A stretch of 64,000 bases of DNA. Origin: Akkermansiaceae bacterium (GTDB taxonomy: Bacteria; Verrucomicrobiota; Verrucomicrobiia; Verrucomicrobiales; Akkermansiaceae). The stretch is taken from positions 1-64,000 of the forward strand of contig CAIRGO010000229.1 of NCBI GenBank assembly GCA_903878115.1, read 5' to 3'. The notes below the pieces were generated by a model, which saw only the letters and a program-made list of their open reading frames with translations, was not told the DNA's origin and searched no databases. This document shows, one piece after another, positions 17,034-27,810 of this stretch (its first letter is position 1; each line of letters begins with the position of its first letter). The position numbers and the translations under genes were made by a program.

Positions 17034-17195
17034 ATGAGGGTTCGTTATTTTATTTTGTTCGTTCTCAGCAGTGTGTTGCCCTCGTGTGTGACGCCGCAAA
17101 ACCGGCGGATGATCGATCCTGATGTAGATAAAGGTCGTAAAATAGCGACCGTGGTGGGGCGTTTCCTGTTGCCGTGCCCGCGAGAGATCGCCTGA
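17034..17195 (+). CDS. Possible small lipoprotein
   Basis: 53 codons from an ATG at 17034. The N-terminus is basic then hydrophobic with a lipobox (RVRYFILFVLSSVLPSC), followed by VTPQNRRMIDPDVDKG and a hydrophilic tail. Short lipoproteins of this type are frequent in Verrucomicrobia. Supported only by the lipobox. A TATAAT at 16914 lies about 120 bases upstream. Apart from this candidate, 16901-17278 contains nothing I can annotate. Confidence 0.4.
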   Translation: MRVRYFILFVLSSVLPSCVTPQNRRMIDPDVDKGRKIATVVGRFLLPCPREIA

Positions 17196-17278
17196 AATCA
17201 CAAGATTTCTGAGGCTTGTCATTGCCTTGCTGAAAATGCTGGACGAATCGCATTTGCGGGGTGAACGTAGCGCACGAA

Positions 17279-18289
17279 ATGTCAGAAAACACGACAGAAC
17301 CAATTGCTTTTTTTGGGCTAGCTGATGGTAGCTTGTTGGTGGGCTATGGTCCTTTTTCCCATGTAGCGCTGCGCCCCGAAAATGGTGTCGCGTTTTACGT
17401 AAATGATTTTGCGCTATCGCACGAAAAGCCATGGCGCATCCCACATCATTGGGAAATTCTCAGCAAAGAAAATATACCACGCCCTGCGTTGCCGCAGATC
17501 GCTTGGCAGGCGCCTGATGCCAGTGGTTTCGCGCAAGTATTCCAAGACATTTCCCATGCGATCCGCCGTGGAGTGTTTGAAAAGACTGTGCCAGTGAGTG
17601 TCGAGCATGGTAAGTGTGCCGACGATGACATGCGCGATCTTGGTTGGGCATTCGCACGCGTGAGCAGTCCAAAAATTGCCTATGGCTGGCTTGATGCGAA
17701 ACAAGGCTTTGCCGGAGCCACTCCCGAATTGCTTTTTGATTTGCAAGGTTCCCTGTTAAAAACGATGGCTTTGGCAGGCACCGCGCGCAGCGAAGAGCGA
17801 GAAATTTTAGCTGTCGATGAAAAAGAAATCCGCGAGCATGAGTACGTAGCACAAAGCCTGATCGCCAAGCTGGCGGACATGGGCACACTGCAACGGCAAG
17901 AGCGCAGCATTCTCGACCTAGGTTCGATCGTGCATTTTCAAACGTTGCTCGAAGTTGCGTTGGATGAAACGCCGACGACCGAAGCACTGCTGCGCAAACT
18001 CCATCCCACACCAGCACTAGGGCCACTGCCGCGAACCAAGGAAACCATGGCAATGCTACTCGAATGGCGAAAATCGTTAGGTTGTCCCAATGAATTTGGC
18101 GCACCCTTTGGTCTCTTGCATGAAGGGAAATTCCGTGCTGTGGTTGCCATTCGCGGGATCTGGTGGGATGGCACACATGTGATGCTCCCTGCAGGTTGCG
18201 GCGTGATCGAGGCCAGCCGCGTGGTCAACGAATGGCGAGAACTACGGCTCAAACGCGAAGCCGTGAAACATGCCGCGGGACTGTTCTAA
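17279..18289 (+). CDS. Chorismate-binding enzyme, isochorismate synthase (MenF/EntC)-like
   Basis: About 336 residues (ATG 17279; an in-frame GTG at 17261 is possible). The C-terminal chorismate-utilising fold is clear: KTMALAGTAR, REHEYVAQSLIAKL, IVHFQTLLEVAL, LLRKLHPTPALGPLPR, GCPNEFGAPFG and AGCGVIEASRVVNEW. The LHPTPALG form is closer to isochorismate synthases of menaquinone or siderophore pathways than to PabB/TrpE. No other men or ent genes are in the window, so the pathway is inferred. Codons about 47-79 are duplicated as a fragment at 9461-9586, across the island. Confidence 0.85.
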   Translation: MSENTTEPIAFFGLADGSLLVGYGPFSHVALRPENGVAFYVNDFALSHEKPWRIPHHWEILSKENIPRPALPQIAWQAPDASGFAQVFQDISHAIRRGVFEKTVPVSVEHGKCADDDMRDLGWAFARVSSPKIAYGWLDAKQGFAGATPELLFDLQGSLLKTMALAGTARSEEREILAVDEKEIREHEYVAQSLIAKLADMGTLQRQERSILDLGSIVHFQTLLEVALDETPTTEALLRKLHPTPALGPLPRTKETMAMLLEWRKSLGCPNEFGAPFGLLHEGKFRAVVAIRGIWWDGTHVMLPAGCGVIEASRVVNEWRELRLKREAVKHAAGLF

Positions 18290-18303
18290 AAGCGGGCTTG
18301 GCG

Positions 18304-19155
18304 TTACTTGGCGTTTTTTGGAGCGGTGATAAAATCGACGATGAGTTGCTGTACCTGATCCCCTAATTGACCAATGCGCCCACCGATGCTGCCGTGATCC
18401 CGATCCTTGACTTGCTGACCAGTGACTTCTTTCCTGCCCGCTTTTTTCCGCGCGGCGAGATACAACATGTTTTCCTCGACGCGCATTTCCATGTCTTTTT
18501 CTGCATACAAAATCAGCTGCGGAGGACAAGGTGCACTCGCATAGAATAATGGTGCCGCCTGATCTACTACAATCGTAGTATCTGATAAACCACGCTCCGC
18601 GCGGACAGTATAATGAGTGACCGTCTGACCACTCAGAGAAATGACTCCCGCAATTTCAGTGATTACTAGTTGGTGTGTCGCCAACCAACGTTGATCGGAG
18701 CCTAACATCAACACCAAATAACCACCGGCAGAATGACCGCCGAGAAATATTTTTTTCACCGAGCCACCGTAGTCCTGTGCATGTTGATGAACCCACTGAA
18801 ATGCTGCCGCGGCATCCTCAATGTATGCAGGATATTTCACCTGCGGGCTCAATCGATAATTCACCGTCACTACAATCACACCTCGCTGCGCCAACGCCCG
18901 CGCAGCGGCAACTGTTTCCTCAGAATCCTTGCTGCCACCAGTTAAACCGCCACCATGAAACCACAATAAGATCGGCAAATCGGTCGCACCTTTCGCTTGA
19001 TAAACATCGAGCTGGCAACGTGCCTTCATCGTTTCATCAGCGGTCGCTGTGGGACGATAGTTCACTTGCTTAGTCTCAATCAACTCCACCGCAGCAGACA
19101 GGGTGACTTGCGCTGCGATGATGACTGGCCACACTGCGCATGCGAAAATGTTCAT
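18304..19155 (-). CDS. Exported alpha/beta-hydrolase (esterase/lipase, BD-FAE-like)
   Basis: 283 residues from the ATG at 19155, chosen because it starts a signal peptide (NIFACAVWPVIIAAQVTLSAA); longer readings add an implausible leader. Oxyanion-hole motif HGGG at 67-70, nucleophile Ser142 in GHSAGG, likely acid Asp221 (YAEKDMEMRVEE) and His254 (DRDHGSIGG). This matches the carboxylesterase / hormone-sensitive-lipase branch. Periplasmic or extracellular ester hydrolysis is likely, substrate unknown. Divergent from the next gene, with under 100 bp between starts. Confidence 0.88.
   Translation of the reverse strand: MNIFACAVWPVIIAAQVTLSAAVELIETKQVNYRPTATADETMKARCQLDVYQAKGATDLPILLWFHGGGLTGGSKDSEETVAAARALAQRGVIVVTVNYRLSPQVKYPAYIEDAAAAFQWVHQHAQDYGGSVKKIFLGGHSAGGYLVLMLGSDQRWLATHQLVITEIAGVISLSGQTVTHYTVRAERGLSDTTIVVDQAAPLFYASAPCPPQLILYAEKDMEMRVEENMLYLAARKKAGRKEVTGQQVKDRDHGSIGGRIGQLGDQVQQLIVDFITAPKNAK
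18565..18580. repeat. TACTA-N6-TAGTA palindrome, copy 3
   Basis: TACTA caatcg TAGTA within the esterase gene (encoding TTIVV on the minus strand). The dyad extends one base inward on each side (TACTAC / GTAGTA). Confidence 0.75.
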
Positions 19156-19249
19156 AAATCGATCAAACAAGCGATCTGCAAAAAAGCAATGATTTTTTCC
19201 CCTCTTGACCGCTGTCTCATTCACGCTTATTACATGGATGTACTCGCCT

Positions 19250-20227
19250 ATGTCTGCAATTCTTATTCGATCCTTCGGTAATCCATCATCGGTATTAGAA
19301 CTCGCAGAACCCGAGTATCGTCCGCTCAGCGCAGGAGAAGTGCGAATCAAGATTCTTGCCGCGCCGATCAATCCCGCCGACATAAATTGGATCGAGGGGA
19401 CTTATGGCACACGCCCGATTCTTCCCGAAACACCAGGGACAGAGGGCGTGGGCGAAATTATTGAAACGACCGACGAGCGATATCCCATCGGTCAACGCGT
19501 GATGTTGCTGGACTATGCGCATAGTTGGCAAGAGCAGCGAATCTGCGAGACCGCTAAGCTATTTCCTGTTCCTGCGGATGTGGATCCGCTGCAATTATCA
19601 ATGCTCAAGGTGAATCCTGCCACCGCCTGGTTGATGATTCATTCCTTCACCCAACTCGGCGGGAATGTTTGCTTGGTACAAAATGCCGCAAATTCTGCCG
19701 TCGGCCAGTGCGTGATTCAGATCGCCCGGGTGCTCGGCGTTACTACGATTAGCTTTTTACGAAATGCTGAGATGATTCCCGAGTTGATGCGCCTGGGAGC
19801 CGATGCCGTGTTCACTGATGATGACGCGGGTGTTGATGCCGCGCGACAATTCATCAGCGAACGTGGCTTACAAGTGCGCCTCGCATTGAATGCTGTAGGC
19901 GGCGATAGTGCGCTGCGTTTGTTGAACTTGCTATCACCCAATGGCATCCACGTCACCTATGGCGCGATGGGTCGCCGCCCGCTGACGATTCCTAACAAAT
20001 TTCTCATTTTTCAAGACATCCAGATCCGCGGATTTTGGCTAACTAATTGGTTAGCAAATGCCACAGAAGAAGAAATTCACGCCACCTATCAATCACTCGT
20101 AGAGTTGATGCAACGTCATGTCCTAAAGCAACCGATCGATTCCGTTTATCAGCTGTCCGATTATGCTAACGCGCTCGCTCGCCTCAACGATCCTACACGA
20201 CGCGGCAAAGTGCTTTTTTCTACCTGA
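19250..20227 (+). CDS. MECR-like zinc-free MDR oxidoreductase (trans-2-enoyl thioester reductase family)
   Basis: 325 residues of the medium-chain dehydrogenase/reductase superfamily. The N-terminal catalytic half has RSFGNPSSVLELAEPE and INPADINWIEGTYG...PETPGTEGVGEI, closely resembling mitochondrial/bacterial 2-enoyl thioester reductases that reduce enoyl-ACP/CoA with NADPH. The Rossmann part includes QNAANSAVGQCVIQIAR. No zinc-binding Cys set is present. ATG 19250 gives the normal length; ATG 19238 is possible. It could be a lipid-synthesis enoyl reductase or a general quinone/enone reductase. Confidence 0.85.
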   Translation: MSAILIRSFGNPSSVLELAEPEYRPLSAGEVRIKILAAPINPADINWIEGTYGTRPILPETPGTEGVGEIIETTDERYPIGQRVMLLDYAHSWQEQRICETAKLFPVPADVDPLQLSMLKVNPATAWLMIHSFTQLGGNVCLVQNAANSAVGQCVIQIARVLGVTTISFLRNAEMIPELMRLGADAVFTDDDAGVDAARQFISERGLQVRLALNAVGGDSALRLLNLLSPNGIHVTYGAMGRRPLTIPNKFLIFQDIQIRGFWLTNWLANATEEEIHATYQSLVELMQRHVLKQPIDSVYQLSDYANALARLNDPTRRGKVLFST

Positions 20228-20237
20228 CGAAATACTT

Positions 20238-21928
20238 TCAAACACCAAGGAACAGTAAAGCAATTTGCACGATGAGAATTCTGCTAAGCATAGTCATCGG
20301 ATAGACATTTGCATATGCTAGAGAGGAGGAATCAGAGTTGGTTAATTTATTCGCAATCGCCAGCGCGGGTGGGCCAGTCATGTTGCCTGAAAGCATACCG
20401 CACATGGTGAGATAATTTATCTTTATTTGTTTGCGAGCAAAAATTCCAACCCACAATAGTGGCACCATCGTTGTAATGATACCCATAAGCATCCAAGAAA
20501 CACCTTGCTGTGAAAGCGCAGTTTCGACAAATTTCTCCCCAGCGCCCAAACCCACACAACCGAGAAAAAAAATCATGCACAACTCGCGAAATGCTGTATT
20601 AGCATTGATCGGCATGTGCACCAACAGCGGACCAATCCGACCCAAGCGGCCCATGATGATCGCCACAATCAATGGTCCACCAGCAAGACCGAATCTCAAT
20701 GGCACCGGAACCTATGACAAACTCCATGGATACAATCCTAACAATACACCCAATGTGACCCCAAGAAATATCGAGGCAAAACTCGTGGCGTTGAGTTGAT
20801 GAACAGAATTTCCCACCGCCTTTTCTGTGCGATTGATCGAAGCTTCATCACCCACTAAATTGAGCATATCGCCAAACTGCAAACGAATGCTTCCCACGGC
20901 AGTCATGATCAAATCCTGACGGCTTACCCGAGCAATCGTAACTCCAAATTGCCTTGCGATCCCTGAATCAGCAATCGTTTTCCCAATCATCTCCTTGTTG
21001 GTGACGATCACCCGCTTGCAAATCACATCGCCTGGTGCCTTATGCAAATCTTCTTTCACACGAACGCCTACGCTTATTTCCGAGCGCTTCAATTGATCTT
21101 CAAAACCAATCGCCAATACCACATCTCCGAGTTGTAAAATTGTTTCACTAGTCACAGTGGATACCTCTTGTTGACCAGCATGACGGATCCTTGATAATAT
21201 AACACCATTGCGACCAAGACCCGGCACATATTTCACCATGACGCCGGCACGATTAGGATTGTCAACGCGCATGGTGACGCTGATGCTGCTTGGTATTTGA
21301 CTCTGCAACTCGTTGGTAAAAAGCCGTTGTTCCTCCTGCACATTGATGCGAAACATCATGCGGAGTAGAACAAACGCCAAAATAATTCCCATGACCGCAA
21401 AAGGATAAGTGACCGCGTATGCCATTGATGCGATCGACGATTGCGCGGGGTCAATTTTGCTCAAGGCAATCATTTGCTGCGCCGCACCCAGCGATGGCGT
21501 ATTGGTCGTGGCACCAGTAAAAATTCCTGCCATCACAGCTGGTTTCCATCCCAACATCGTGCCGCCAACAAAAACAATCAGCGTGCCCAGTAAAATGACC
21601 GATAACGCCAAACCATTCAGTTTGATGCCATCTTTTTTTAATGAATTGAAAAATCCTGGGCCAGTAAAATTCCGACCGTAATGACGAATAATACAAGACC
21701 GAATTCTTTCAAAAATGCCAGTAATTCAGGCTCTAAGCGAAATCCGAAATGACCCAAAATGATACCGCTGAATAACATTCCCGCGACTCCTAATTTTAAG
21801 CCGAAAATACGGATCGATCCAATCAACAATCCGAGGGCTGCAGTAACCGCGATCACCTACAAAGGAACGGCATGCGGCGACACACTGCGGATCTATTCTA
21901 AAAGTATCTGCACAGCCATGCGTGTCAT
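20238..21928 (-). pseudogene. Decayed YidE/AspT-family membrane transporter
   Basis: Reassembled from frames on the minus strand: N-terminal helices (VIAVTAALGLLIGS, GVAGMLFSGIILGHFGF), then NSLKKDGIKLNG, a TrkA-C-like central region (ERSEISVGV-type, about 20900-21350) and C-terminal helices (FGLAGGPLIVAIIMGRLG to the end). Full length would be about 560 residues. Lesions: a one-base deletion near 21660 that separates LLFVITVG-type helix from PGFFNSLKKDG, an in-frame TAG at 20712, and in-frame TAG codons at 21857 and near 21893 close to the N-terminus. Intact homologues are putative anion or amino-acid exchangers. Multiple lesions make sequencing error unlikely for all of them. Confidence 0.85.
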
Positions 21929-21966
21929 GAAAGCACAATGCATGCAAACAATTTATCAATTTCCTT

Positions 21967-22197
21967 TTAACGAGAACGATGATCCCAGATATACCATCTC
22001 TCCACCTTAGTGCGGGCCCAGGGAGTTTTGCGCAGAAAGGTAAGGCTTGATTTGATGCTCGGATCTAACAAAAAACACCGAATTGGTATGCGTTCACCTA
22101 ATTTCTCAAAACCATGGCGATCTACCAAATCCTTCAGAATCACTTCTAAGGTAAGGCCGTGCAATGGATCGCGGGGGTGGCTAGGTGTGTCGCTCAT
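21967..22197 (-). CDS. VF530 (DUF2132) family small protein
   Basis: 76 residues matching the VF530 family nearly end to end: NPLHG-type start ([20 protein letters not shown]), then [29 protein letters not shown] and a short acidic/aromatic tail. The family is a conserved small fold suspected to bind DNA; its function is unknown. It starts 1 base past the stop codon of glnD on the same strand, so it is probably co-transcribed with it. Confidence 0.9.
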   Translation of the reverse strand: MSDTPSHPRDPLHGLTLEVILKDLVDRHGFEKLGERIPIRCFLLDPSIKSSLTFLRKTPWARTKVERWYIWDHRSR

Positions 22198-22198
22198 A

Positions 22199-24937
22199 TC
22201 AATCTTCGCGTGAAATTAGTGCATCCAGATCGTTTTCTAAGTTCTGCAAAATCTCTGAGTTAGTAATTTTTCCTCCACCTGGATAAGTAATATAGAGTGT
22301 ATCAACCGCCGCACCTTTTTCGGTGCAAATGCGTGCATGAACGGTATCGAGGTTATGAGAATTGATGGCATGAAAAAGATCATGCAATAAACCGATCCGG
22401 TCCAGCGCTTGAATTTCGATGGTCGTGCAAGTAGGATGCAAATCATTGCTAATGTAGGTGCGCACCGGAAATGCGATTCCGGTATCTGTTCTCGGCGCGA
22501 GAAAATTCACACGACGTTTCAAGTATTGTTCCGAATTGTATTCATCCGCGGTAAAGATTGCCTCAAATTTTTCGGTAAAGCGTTTTCTTACCTTCATATC
22601 CGCAATCGGCTCAAAGTTGGTGTTACAAACACGGAAAATGTCCAACACAATACCATCGGTACGAGTATAGAAATCAGCAGATAAAATATTGATTTGCTCA
22701 GCAGCAATAGCACAGCAAATTTTTTCTAACAAGTTTGGTCGGTTGCGCGTGGCGATGATAATTTCTGTGTATCCTTTTTCATTGTGATCAATCCACTTGA
22801 TGCAGTAGGAAGACGCCGAATGCTCACGCAGCATGTAATGTCTAACAGTTCTTACCTGAGTCACGATGTGCGACGGTGTTCTAAAACTAAACGCGGCCGT
22901 TGGCATGCGCTCAAAATGTTCACGAACCCATGGATGGTAATCATCGCGCATCATACCAATGACGGATTCTTGCAATTCAGTTTTCTGTTCTTCCATGGAT
23001 GCTTCGTAACCAGCTCTGCCTTCAAGCAAGAACCGCGTCGTTAACGAATGCAGCTGGCGCATTAACGACTCTTTCCACCCGGTCCAGGCATCGGGCGATG
23101 TTCCATTCGAGTCGGCAAAAGTAAACAGCAACAGAGCATCAAGATTTTCTCGGGTTTTCATCACCGCCGCGAACTCGGCAATCACTTCTGGGTCTTCAAT
23201 GTTTTTCGTCGTGGCAGTGCGCCAAAATGTAAGATGGTTATCGACGAGAAACATGATCATTGCCCGACGCGCTCCCGTAATTTGCAAGCGTTTGCACAAC
23301 TTCGTTGCGAGCATCGTCGAGCCGTCAATGTGCTCTCGCACATCTTCCGCCCGACCAGTGTCATGAAGAATCACCGCCAAATACAAAGCAAAAGGATCGG
23401 AAATATCGAGCAACAAGCGCCGATAAACTTCGATGCGTGGATTAGCGTCATCGCCCAATAAGGCATCAAGTTGATCGATGCAGCGAAGGGTGTGCTCGTC
23501 AGCGGTATAGCGATGGAAAAACTCATGCTGCACAAGGCAATCTAACGCATCAAATTCGGGCAAATATTTCCCGAGAAATCCCACACGATGCATGAGCCGC
23601 AAGGTGCGTGCAACATCTCCTTTTCTCTCCAAAATTGCTTGAAATGTTTCTCGATTGGCTTTCGAGTAACGAAAATTTCGATCCACCAAATCTGCGTGTT
23701 CTTTCACCATTTTCCGCATTGGTGGTGAGAGTTTCAATGTTCGCAATTGGCAATGCTGAAACAATCGCATCATACGATTCGGATCTGTCGTAAAGATATC
23801 GGATGATAGCGCGTAGATGCGACCGTCGCGTGCGGTAAATCCATCAAACTCCTCGGACTTTTTTTTGCGAAAGGTTAGAAATGAACGAATCCCTGAAGTG
23901 GCCGCTTGCTGTTCTTCGATTTGAAATATTTCCATCAACGATGTCGTATGCTGCCACAAATGACGTGTGTGCTGGTAGTAATCGCGCATGAATGCCTCGG
24001 TGCGACGTAAGATACTCTTTTGCGGATAATGAAATGAAGTAGCAACAATTCCTTGAAATCGCAGTGTTAAAATATCGCTCGATTTTCCCGTCTCGTAGTG
24101 CAGTTCATTGCGCACACGATGAAGAAAATCATAAGCCGCATTAATTTCACGATAGGCGGTATGTGTTAGGCTTTTTTCTTTTACTAAATCCGATAGATCG
24201 GTAATGCTTCGCTTCACGCGAGCGACCCACATGATGTTATGATAATCGCGCAATCCTCCGCAGGATTCCTTTACGTTAGGCTCTTGCAGAAATGGCGTTT
24301 TCCAATATTTCTCATGCCGCGCCCGTTGATCTTGTCTACGTAAATGCAGGAATTCTTTGGGGCTTTTTTGCACGCATTCTTTTTCAAAACGCAACTTGAA
24401 CTGTTGGAACAATTTTTTATCACCTACAATCAAACGACTATCCATCAATGCCGTTTTATTTTGTTGATCTTTGTTCGACTCGATAATGCATTCATTGATC
24501 GAACGAACTGATTGGCCCACTTTGAATCCCAAGTCCCACAATATGTAAAGAATGGCTTCGACCGCTTCCTTCGTAATGGGCGGAATTTTTGTGGATGCTT
24601 GAGGGATTAAAAATAAAAGGTCGATATCGGAACAAGGATTGAGAGCACCGCGCCCGTATCCGCCTGTGGCAACCAGAGACAAGGCCGGTTTAATCTTAAG
24701 AGGAAATAACACCGATTGATACGCGCAGATTAGTAGTATATCCAACAAATCTTTGCGTCGCCCCGCAACTTCTAAACCTCCTGCACCTTCTTTGTGCTCT
24801 TCTTTGATGATCTCTTCTTCGGGCTTTAAGAATTTTTTGAATAAAGCGATGCGCTCGTCAGGCGACAATAATCCCTCTAGCGCAGGAGCAAGGATCGTGT
24901 TCGCGCGCTGTTGAAGTTGATGGATGGATTCGCTCAT
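22199..24937 (-). CDS. glnD: Bifunctional [protein-PII] uridylyltransferase / UMP-removing enzyme
   Basis: 912 residues, normal GlnD length. The enzyme uridylylates PII when glutamine is low and removes UMP when it is high, linking nitrogen status to glutamine synthetase and Ntr control. Nucleotidyltransferase motif [18 protein letters not shown] at 92-109 with metal-binding Asp104 and Asp106; an HD domain around [15 protein letters not shown]; and two C-terminal ACT domains ([42 protein letters not shown]) that sense glutamine. No glnB, glnA or amtB is adjacent. The following VF530-like gene is probably in the same transcript. Confidence 0.95.
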   Translation of the reverse strand: MSESIHQLQQRANTILAPALEGLLSPDERIALFKKFLKPEEEIIKEEHKEGAGGLEVAGRRKDLLDILLICAYQSVLFPLKIKPALSLVATGGYGRGALNPCSDIDLLFLIPQASTKIPPITKEAVEAILYILWDLGFKVGQSVRSINECIIESNKDQQNKTALMDSRLIVGDKKLFQQFKLRFEKECVQKSPKEFLHLRRQDQRARHEKYWKTPFLQEPNVKESCGGLRDYHNIMWVARVKRSITDLSDLVKEKSLTHTAYREINAAYDFLHRVRNELHYETGKSSDILTLRFQGIVATSFHYPQKSILRRTEAFMRDYYQHTRHLWQHTTSLMEIFQIEEQQAATSGIRSFLTFRKKKSEEFDGFTARDGRIYALSSDIFTTDPNRMMRLFQHCQLRTLKLSPPMRKMVKEHADLVDRNFRYSKANRETFQAILERKGDVARTLRLMHRVGFLGKYLPEFDALDCLVQHEFFHRYTADEHTLRCIDQLDALLGDDANPRIEVYRRLLLDISDPFALYLAVILHDTGRAEDVREHIDGSTMLATKLCKRLQITGARRAMIMFLVDNHLTFWRTATTKNIEDPEVIAEFAAVMKTRENLDALLLFTFADSNGTSPDAWTGWKESLMRQLHSLTTRFLLEGRAGYEASMEEQKTELQESVIGMMRDDYHPWVREHFERMPTAAFSFRTPSHIVTQVRTVRHYMLREHSASSYCIKWIDHNEKGYTEIIIATRNRPNLLEKICCAIAAEQINILSADFYTRTDGIVLDIFRVCNTNFEPIADMKVRKRFTEKFEAIFTADEYNSEQYLKRRVNFLAPRTDTGIAFPVRTYISNDLHPTCTTIEIQALDRIGLLHDLFHAINSHNLDTVHARICTEKGAAVDTLYITYPGGGKITNSEILQNLENDLDALISRED

Positions 24938-25048
24938 GGATAGGCAGTAATTTTCTGATCAAAAATCACCGCCCACTCATGGAGCAACAGTTGTGGTGGG
25001 TCAAGCCATTCCTGTGTGCTTGCGCTTGATGATCGCATTGATTTCTTC

Positions 25049-26071
25049 TCATTCGCGCCACATTTCACAGGCATGAGCTGCAAATCCCGCGCCGAAGGCC
25101 GTGAGCCAGTAGCGTTGATCCGCCTGTTGTGAGATGAGACGCCGCTCTAAGGCATACATAACCGATGGACTACTCATATTTCCGTGTTCCTGCAGCACAT
25201 GACGCGTTTCGGTAAGAGAAAACGGTAGGACTTTTTCTAATTCTTCGATCACATCACGACCGCCAGAGTGGGCTAGTATTTGATTCGGTTCGGCTGTGCG
25301 CTTTGCATACAATTGTGCCACTGCCTCGGCGGCCAATTGGGGCACGCTCCGGTGCAATTGATTTTTCAATTTTCCCAGTTCATTCACAAAGCGAATTTTT
25401 TCACGGTGCTCGGGCATGTGAATGGTGGAAAAATTTCCTATCTCCCACTGATGGCGCTCACTAGTGCCCGACCAGATCGATGCCGAGGCACCATCACCAA
25501 ACAGGCATAAACTGATCAACACTCCAGGGTCGTCATTGACAAAAAATGCTGCCGAGCAAACTTCCACTGCAATCACGGCGACCTTTGCAGCAGGATTCGC
25601 TCGCAAGAATCCGTGTGCTGCACGAAGCGCAGGGATAGCCGCGCCACAACCAAGGCCTACGAGGTCGCAAAGATAGGCGTCACTGCGCAATCCGAGCTTT
25701 TCCGCGACATGTGAGGTCACGCCTGGACATAAATATCCCGTGCACGTGCAAACAAAAATCGCGTCCAATTCTGATGCCTCCAACTGCGCTTTTTCTAATA
25801 CCTTGCTGAGCGCTGAAGACGCCATGATGACTGATTGCTCTTCGTAATACTCATTGAGCTCTTGAGCGCCACGGGTGAACAGCCGACTGATATCCGCAAG
25901 CCCATAATGACGTTTCTGAATTCCAGAATTGCCTAGCATCACTTTTTCTAACAATGTTTTTGATCGCACATTTACCTCTTGATGCCATTCGCTTGACTGC
26001 ATGACGGTGAAGCAATCGTGTTGAGAATAGACGTGCGGCGGATTATAAGAAGCGATGGAGCAAAAGAACAT
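25049..26071 (-). CDS. Type III polyketide synthase (chalcone/alkylresorcinol synthase-like)
   Basis: 340 residues of the chalcone synthase superfamily. The catalytic triad is complete: nucleophile Cys142 ([15 protein letters not shown]), His268 ([15 protein letters not shown]) and Asn298 ([15 protein letters not shown]). Such enzymes extend an acyl-CoA starter with malonyl-CoA and cyclise to resorcinols or pyrones. It lies 3 bases after a flavoprotein gene which in turn overlaps a methyltransferase gene. That set parallels the Streptomyces srs (SrsA PKS, SrsB methyltransferase, SrsC hydroxylase) phenolic-lipid system, though order and sequences differ. Product is probably a methylated and hydroxylated alkylresorcinol or a quinone. 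Confidence 0.92.
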   Translation of the reverse strand: MFFCSIASYNPPHVYSQHDCFTVMQSSEWHQEVNVRSKTLLEKVMLGNSGIQKRHYGLADISRLFTRGAQELNEYYEEQSVIMASSALSKVLEKAQLEASELDAIFVCTCTGYLCPGVTSHVAEKLGLRSDAYLCDLVGLGCGAAIPALRAAHGFLRANPAAKVAVIAVEVCSAAFFVNDDPGVLISLCLFGDGASASIWSGTSERHQWEIGNFSTIHMPEHREKIRFVNELGKLKNQLHRSVPQLAAEAVAQLYAKRTAEPNQILAHSGGRDVIEELEKVLPFSLTETRHVLQEHGNMSSPSVMYALERRLISQQADQRYWLTAFGAGFAAHACEMWRE

Positions 26072-26074
26072 AAA

Positions 26075-27097
26075 TTAACGAGTGACTGAGTAAAGAAAAC
26101 GAAAGGGCAATAACTGATTGGTAGATAAAATTTCAAGTGGCCTACGTAAACTAGGCGCAAGGATCAATCGATGCATCCACTGAGAAAAAGTGAGCCGCCT
26201 CAAGAATCTGCGAAGTTGTAACTCATGCACGCTTTGCAAGGTCTGCTGCCACGATTGTTGATGATTCGCATATTGTTCTAGCGGACTAATCCCCATCTCT
26301 GCGGCTTGCAGTGCCATGCTCATGCCATTGCCGGTAAAGGGGGGAATGATGCTTTCCGAGTCGCCAATACCTAGCATCGACGTGGGCATTTGTTGACGGC
26401 CTAACTGAAAACCGGCCGTCGCGTGAAATGAGCCAACACGCCATTCGCAGTGTTCGATTTTATCTGCTAGCACATGCAAACCACATTGATGCAAATATCC
26501 CAACAAAAGTTCTTCTTGTTTGCCTTGTATATCTGATTGAATCCGAAATAGACCACAAAGATTCACCCATCCATCCTCGACCCGAGCAAGACCAGCGTAT
26601 CCGTGCTGACCGAGATGCATTTCTAATCCACTGCTCATCGTCAATCCCCGCACGTGCATTTTTAGCCCCAGCCATTGACCTTTCGCTGGCCGCCTACCTG
26701 CCGCCCACACCAAACCTTCTTTATCGGTAAATTGCTGCCGATTCGTTTCTTGAACAACCCCGCCGACAGCGCGTAAACGATCACAAAGCAACGCATCTAA
26801 CCGATACCGCGAGATCGCATATGCTGCGCTGGGCAAGCGGTATTGCCCCATCATCGTTGCTCCATTCCACCATGACACCAAATCATGGCGTGCGCATTGC
26901 TCCATGATATCAGCTATGCCTAACGCATCCAGCGTCTGTTGGCTCACCCCGGAAATAAATTCGCCACAAACACGATGACGCGGATACGATAACGCTTCAT
27001 GAACGATAACGGGAACATTTCTGTTACGTAAGGCAATCGCTAACGATAATCCGGATAAACCTCCTCCGACAATTTCGATTTGTTTTAGCGCTTGCAT
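26075..27097 (-). CDS. FAD-dependent monooxygenase/oxidoreductase of the PKS cassette
   Basis: 340 residues from the ATG at 27097 (a TTG at 27124 is less likely). N-terminal FAD motif IEIVGGGLSGLSLAIALRNR, the YPRHRVCGEFISG segment typical of the geranylgeranyl-reductase / aromatic hydroxylase group, and the second FAD motif GIGDSESIIPPFTGNGMSMALQ. It overlaps the upstream methyltransferase gene by 13 bases and is 3 bases from the PKS gene, so all three form one operon. Expected role is hydroxylation of the polyketide ring or reduction of its tail; the sequence does not separate these. Confidence 0.88.
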   Translation of the reverse strand: MQALKQIEIVGGGLSGLSLAIALRNRNVPVIVHEALSYPRHRVCGEFISGVSQQTLDALGIADIMEQCARHDLVSWWNGATMMGQYRLPSAAYAISRYRLDALLCDRLRAVGGVVQETNRQQFTDKEGLVWAAGRRPAKGQWLGLKMHVRGLTMSSGLEMHLGQHGYAGLARVEDGWVNLCGLFRIQSDIQGKQEELLLGYLHQCGLHVLADKIEHCEWRVGSFHATAGFQLGRQQMPTSMLGIGDSESIIPPFTGNGMSMALQAAEMGISPLEQYANHQQSWQQTLQSVHELQLRRFLRRLTFSQWMHRLILAPSLRRPLEILSTNQLLPFRFLYSVTR

Positions 27098-27771
27098 AAA
27101 ATCGTCCGGCAAGCTCCTTTCCAATGTTCGATTTCCTCACAACTCCATTGTTGCGATGAAATCCCCAATAATTGCATAATTTCTCCTCTCCTAAAACCAG
27201 CATCAATACTGACATGCATATCATGACGAGTCACATCGTTGATGAACGGATGCATTAGTGCACCTAACAAATGTGGGGCTTTTCTGCGCAATGGCTCGTT
27301 GATGATCACTAGGGAAAAATGCGGTAGCCACGCGCTCAACCATGCTAATTTGCTATCATCAAAGTGATGTATAAAAAGATTCGCAATCAACGCCCCATAG
27401 CCCTGCGGCGGCGAGCATTGTGTAACATCGCCACTGCACCATTCCACTTTCTCGGGTAATTGTGCGGGACGCTCTAGCAGGTCATAAGCGCGAATATTTG
27501 CCTCAGGAAATTGCTGATGGATTTTCCTACACAAATCGCCATCCCCAGCACCAATTTCTACGATTCTTTTGTTGGTAAATTTATGTTCTTTCTTAAGTCG
27601 GTTGATAATCCATGATTCATTTCCCATCAAAAAATTGATTATCCGCAAATCAGATCGCGAGCGCATCGCCCGAGGATCGTTTGCCTGTAAAGCATCGAGC
27701 AGTTCTGGCTTCGCCAATCTAACCTTGTTATCTACCATTTGCGTTCGCGCTAAGATACCGGCAAAGCTCAT
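27085..27771 (-). CDS. SAM-dependent methyltransferase of the PKS cassette
   Basis: About 228 residues (ATG 27771; ATG 27738 also plausible). Motif I is IVEIGAGDGDLC, with an acidic motif II after strand 2 (IRAYDLLERP). The N-terminal DPRAMRSRSDLRIINFLMGN stretch is typical of methyltransferases that sit beside type III polyketide synthases. First gene of the three-gene operon and probably methylates a phenolic hydroxyl of the product. The upstream gap to the FG-GAP gene is only about 40 bases on the same strand's downstream side, with the promoter presumably just before 27771. Confidence 0.85.
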   Translation of the reverse strand: MSFAGILARTQMVDNKVRLAKPELLDALQANDPRAMRSRSDLRIINFLMGNESWIINRLKKEHKFTNKRIVEIGAGDGDLCRKIHQQFPEANIRAYDLLERPAQLPEKVEWCSGDVTQCSPPQGYGALIANLFIHHFDDSKLAWLSAWLPHFSLVIINEPLRRKAPHLLGALMHPFINDVTRHDMHVSIDAGFRRGEIMQLLGISSQQWSCEEIEHWKGACRTILCKR

Positions 27772-27810
27772 TTTCACAATAGGTGATTAGAAAATAGATG
27801 TATTTAACTG

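Noticed and set aside
20238-21928. Reading the three TAG codons as recoded sense codons
   Set aside because: Normal genes here end with TAG (pckG, ftsQ), and the same gene also has a frameshift, so a pseudogene is simpler.
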